Part shown: one piece after another, positions 61,035 through 64,000 of the stretch | Layout: each line of letters starts with the position of its first letter | How positions within the stretch are numbered: the first letter of the stretch is position 1 | Assembly: GCF_018215265.2 (NCBI RefSeq) | Contig: NZ_CP136562.1 | Span: forward strand, 3,348,001 to 3,412,000 | From: Paenarthrobacter sp. GOM3 | GTDB lineage: Bacteria; Actinomycetota; Actinomycetes; Actinomycetales; Micrococcaceae | Reading direction: 5' to 3' | Length of the DNA stretch: 64,000 nt | Program-made: the position numbers and the translations under genes | The notes under the pieces: generated by a model | What the model was told of the DNA's origin: nothing | The model's database searches: none | The model's input: only the letters and a program-made list of their open reading frames with translations

Positions 61035-62768
61035 ATGACCGTCCGGAACGCACAGGACAGAGATGCGCAAAACACGCGGCTACCCCCTCAGCGGTACGGG
61101 CTGCGGCTTGCGGTGCTCTGTACTTTGACAGCCGTCGTCCTGGGCACTATCGGCATAAGCGTGTCGCCCGTCCCCGAACATCATGGAGAGGGGATTGAGA
61201 CTGTCCAGGCCAAGAATCAGGACAGCCCGAAACCTAAAGTCCCAGCTCCCAACTACCCGATTAGCGGCTTCTTCATCTCAGCCAGCTCCAGGGATGCCGC
61301 AAACTACCAGAAACTCTCAGACATCAAGAAGTTTGGCGGCGACACTGTCATTACCTTCGGAACGTTGCTCAAGCAAACCCCGCTTGACTCCCTGCCCACG
61401 GGTTGCCTCATCAACGATACGAACTGCGCACGGGTCGCAGCTGGGACCCTTTCCGTGGACCGGTACTTCACCTATTTGGATGGAAGTAACTGGGACTCAT
61501 CGGCACTGAAATGTCCCAACGACCGCAGAGTGACAGCAAAGGGTCAGTCTTACGTGATCTTGGTCCTCCCAAACGCCGGCCAAGGCTGCACCTCGACCAA
61601 CGGAAAGTACGACGTCGTCGTTGTAGGTGGCGGAAGCTCGAGTGCCACCGACCCTTCAAAATCGCTGGCCGCTGCTGCCACAAAACTCGGCATGAAATTC
61701 TTTGCGGGTCTGCCCGCGCCAGCAAAGAGGACTGACTTGGCCTATCTACCCGATGTTTCGTATGAGACGACCCTGATGCGCTTCACCGATAGGTTCTTGC
61801 AGTATCAAGCAGCAGCCAACGACGTGCCCGGGTTGACTGGCTTTTACCACCACACTGAAATGCCCTTGACGGACAGCAAGGTGTTCGAATCCGTGCTCTC
61901 TATCTACACAAGCCAGAACCGCGCCATTCACCGCGTTCTCCCTACTCGGCAAGCCATCATCAGCCCCTACATTGATGCTCGCGTCGGGAAGCCCGGGACC
62001 AGCGTCGAAGAAGCCCGCAACGGTGCACGACGGATTGCACAAACATCGGGGGGCGTGCGGCTCAACATTGCCGTTCAAGACGGAATGGGTACTGGCAAGG
62101 GTGGCGCATTCACCAGCAGCGAGGCAACCTCCCCGGTTGATGCGTTTGCCGCCAGCATTGTTGGCAACGGGACTTGGGGGCAGAAGTACGTCGCGCCTAA
62201 CAGGGACTACTTCCTTGCGGCGGCCGCCGGAATTAACGGCACAGGAGCTGTCCTTTGGGCAAATGTGGAAGGGATGGCACCAGCCACCAAGTTCAATCCT
62301 TGCGGCGACAGCTTCCGCGGCCAGACAACCAAGGCAAGAATTGACCGCCAGCTTCAGCAAGTTGCCAACGCCCAAAAGGTTGTCTCCTTCATGTGGGACT
62401 CGTACTTCACGTGCAAGGGGTCGGGTACCCCCCTCAGGAGCCAAGTCGAGTCTGGCCTCGCAACACCCATTGTCACGGACGCAACGTTCCGCCCCGACAC
62501 CGGGCAGGTCCAGATAGTGGGCTTCAATTTGAAAGGGGGTGCAGTCACTGTCAAATGGACCGCTAGCAAAGGGAGTCCGAACGAAAGGACGGCGAGGGTA
62601 AGCAGCATTAATCCGTCTTATGGGCTGGAGAACGGAATGAACCCAAAGCTGGAAATGATCAACGTCAACGTCGGCGCTACTTCCGTGGGCGCCTCCAAAA
62701 GCTATTCGGTTACGGTCACTAATGGGTGGGGTGCTGAGGCCACTGAATTCGCGGCGAGAGTGGGCTGA
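61035..62768 (+). CDS. Secreted TIM-barrel-like glycan-active protein (DUF4434-like), copy 2
   Basis: 577-residue paralogue of the protein at 41260. An N-terminal signal anchor (about 22-46) and a basic stretch precede a barrel with matching landmarks: SGFFISASSRDAANYQKLSDIKKFGGDTVITFG, FYHHTEMP (E275) and WANVEGMAP (E412), then a C-terminal beta domain (QIVGFNLKGGAVTVKW). Cysteine pairs are conserved between the two copies (CLINDTNC; CPNDRR to GCTSTNGKY). The start ATG follows AAGGAA. Divergent from the glycan operon and directly upstream of the LCP-family gene, so it is probably tied to the same polymer. Confidence 0.75.
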   Translation: MTVRNAQDRDAQNTRLPPQRYGLRLAVLCTLTAVVLGTIGISVSPVPEHHGEGIETVQAKNQDSPKPKVPAPNYPISGFFISASSRDAANYQKLSDIKKFGGDTVITFGTLLKQTPLDSLPTGCLINDTNCARVAAGTLSVDRYFTYLDGSNWDSSALKCPNDRRVTAKGQSYVILVLPNAGQGCTSTNGKYDVVVVGGGSSSATDPSKSLAAAATKLGMKFFAGLPAPAKRTDLAYLPDVSYETTLMRFTDRFLQYQAAANDVPGLTGFYHHTEMPLTDSKVFESVLSIYTSQNRAIHRVLPTRQAIISPYIDARVGKPGTSVEEARNGARRIAQTSGGVRLNIAVQDGMGTGKGGAFTSSEATSPVDAFAASIVGNGTWGQKYVAPNRDYFLAAAAGINGTGAVLWANVEGMAPATKFNPCGDSFRGQTTKARIDRQLQQVANAQKVVSFMWDSYFTCKGSGTPLRSQVESGLATPIVTDATFRPDTGQVQIVGFNLKGGAVTVKWTASKGSPNERTARVSSINPSYGLENGMNPKLEMINVNVGATSVGASKSYSVTVTNGWGAEATEFAARVG

Positions 62769-62851
62769 GAACATCCATCGAACGCCTTCGAGGCTATAAC
62801 TGATCCCGCCTTGATAGAATCATCACTGCTGATGCCGACCCCAAGGAACTC

Positions 62852-63928
62852 ATGACGCTCCCGACAGACACCGAAGCCCCCTCTGCAGACTCCCGTCCCA
62901 GACGTCAGAATAAGGGGAAAAAGACTGCTCGGAATGTCCTCCTAGGGTTCGCGGCCGCCGTGCTCGTTGCAGGCCTGGTTGGAGGAGCGTACATCTTCAA
63001 TCTGGCCCAAACATTCAACTCGGGCACGACCAAGATTGAAGCCGCCTTCCCGGAAGAGTCCACGCGCCCGCAGAAACCCCAGGCCGTAAACGGGACGGCA
63101 GCGATGAATATCCTCGTCATGGGAAGCGATACCCGCGGATCCGCCGACTTGAATGTTGACACTCAGACGCCAACTGACCAGCGCGCCGACACGCTTATGC
63201 TCGTTCACATCCCGGCTGACCGCAAGAACGTCTACGCAGTTTCACTCATGCGTGACCTCTGGATAGACATTCCTGGACACGGCGAGTCAAAGATCAACGC
63301 AGCACTAGCCCTTGGCGGTGTGCCTTTGATGGTTCAGACTGTTGAATCCCTGTTCCAGCAGCGAATCGATCACGTCGCAATGGTGGACTTCGAAGGATTC
63401 AAGGGTCTGACCGATGCTGTGGGTGGCGTGGAAGTCGACGTCAAAATCCCGTTCGCGCCGGCATCCGGACCAATGAAGGGCCATTTGTACGAGGCCGGAA
63501 AACAAACACTGAACGGCGACGAAGCACTGGCCTTTGTCCGGGAACGAAAGTCCTTCAGTGATGGTGACTACCAGCGTGTGCGCAACCAGCAGGCATACAT
63601 GAAAGCGATCATCAGCAAGACCATTGCCCGCGAAACGCTCACCAACCCAGTGACAGTGAACAGCATGGTCAGTGCGGTTTCGCCTTTCATTAGCGTCGAC
63701 AAGAGTTTCGATGCCGCTGCCATCGGTGGCCTGGCGTTGGGAATGAAGGACCTCAGAGCGAACGACACCGTAATGTTCACGTTGCCCACCCTGGGCACCG
63801 GGTCGTCCGCGGATGGTCAGTCAATCGTCGTCCCGGACACCACGGCAAACTCCGAGATCGCGGCCGCCCTTTCGAAGGACCAGCTGGGCGCGTACGTCTC
63901 AGCTCATGCCCTCGAAAAGGGAAACTGA
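62852..63928 (+). CDS. LytR-CpsA-Psr (LCP) family glycopolymer ligase
   Basis: 358-residue membrane-anchored phosphotransferase that attaches lipid-linked wall glycopolymers to peptidoglycan. A basic cytoplasmic N-terminus and one span (about 27-49) precede the LCP domain: NILVMGSDTRG, RADTLMLVHIPADRK, VSLMRDLWIDIPGHGESKINAALALGG, VDFEGFKGLTDAVGGVEVDV and GDEALAFVRERKSFSDGDYQRVRNQQ with the conserved arginines. ATG after AAGGAA. Lies 83 bases after the DUF4434-like gene on the same strand. It completes the pathway from sugar nucleotide to wall attachment. Confidence 0.94.
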   Translation: MTLPTDTEAPSADSRPRRQNKGKKTARNVLLGFAAAVLVAGLVGGAYIFNLAQTFNSGTTKIEAAFPEESTRPQKPQAVNGTAAMNILVMGSDTRGSADLNVDTQTPTDQRADTLMLVHIPADRKNVYAVSLMRDLWIDIPGHGESKINAALALGGVPLMVQTVESLFQQRIDHVAMVDFEGFKGLTDAVGGVEVDVKIPFAPASGPMKGHLYEAGKQTLNGDEALAFVRERKSFSDGDYQRVRNQQAYMKAIISKTIARETLTNPVTVNSMVSAVSPFISVDKSFDAAAIGGLALGMKDLRANDTVMFTLPTLGTGSSADGQSIVVPDTTANSEIAAALSKDQLGAYVSAHALEKGN

Positions 63929-63957
63929 GCCTTCCTGAATCGGCCAAGGAATGTGTA

Positions 63958-64000
63958 ATGCGCTGGCGCTGCACTTCACCGAGCGGGCGACTACCGCAAA
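63958..64000 (+). CDS. Possible start of a further gene, cut by the window edge
   Basis: ATG at 63958 with AAGGA seven bases upstream opens a frame (MRWRCTSPSG) to the window end. The same AAGGA-to-ATG layout precedes the two genes before it. Too short to judge. Confidence 0.2.
   Translation, partial: MRWRCTSPSGRLPQ

Overview
This 64 kb window reads as a chromosomal segment of a high-GC actinobacterium. Gene content (split menaquinone genes, PhoX, LAXTG-type surface protein, SLH-like repeats with the QQFYKEM/INRDAMAAF signature, frequent ATGA junctions and GTG/TTG starts) suggests Micrococcaceae, probably an Arthrobacter or Paenarthrobacter relative. This is an inference from content and style; no rRNA or tRNA gene was found to test it. 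No CRISPR array, intact insertion sequence or phage module was seen.

Layout. 0-8 kb: end of a polar amino-acid ABC ATPase gene, then leftward menC, phoX and menD (menaquinone synthesis interrupted by a secreted TAT phosphatase with a PHO-box-like element), two small uncharacterised genes and an XRE/MmyB-type regulator divergent from an MFS exporter. 9.4-15.5 kb: a fructan/sucrose locus with a LacI regulator, a leftward operon for a binding protein, two permeases and a cytoplasmic GH32 enzyme, and three matching LacI-type operators, two of them placed over a recognisable promoter. 15.5-18.3 kb: PAP2 phosphatase, a small protein and a membrane acyltransferase.

18.3-35.8 kb is a cell-surface region: two tandem subtilisin-like proteases with Ig-like and three SLH-like repeats each, an MFS transporter, a chaplin-like protein with six repeats and an LAKTG sorting signal, two more secreted proteins, a metallo-hydrolase, a CsaB-type polysaccharide pyruvyl transferase with a coiled-coil tail, and a 1007-residue protein with three N-terminal SLH-like repeats. 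36-40.5 kb: branched-chain 2-oxo acid dehydrogenase operon (E1 alpha, E1 beta, E2) divergent from an Lrp/AsnC regulator.

41-64 kb is a wall- or exo-glycan locus. A rightward arm holds wecB and two large glycosyltransferases. A leftward arm runs from 60.8 kb to 52.1 kb: proline-rich membrane protein, two GT4 enzymes, ABC-2 permease, ABC ATPase, CgeB+GT2 fusion and wecC. Between them lie an SGNH hydrolase and an FkbM methyltransferase. WecB plus WecC implies UDP-ManNAcA. The locus is bracketed by two paralogous secreted TIM-barrel-like (DUF4434-like) proteins and followed by an LCP-family glycopolymer ligase. The main hypothesis is that a ManNAc/ManNAcA-containing, pyruvylated wall polymer is made and attached here and serves as the ligand for the SLH-like surface proteins encoded in the preceding 20 kb.
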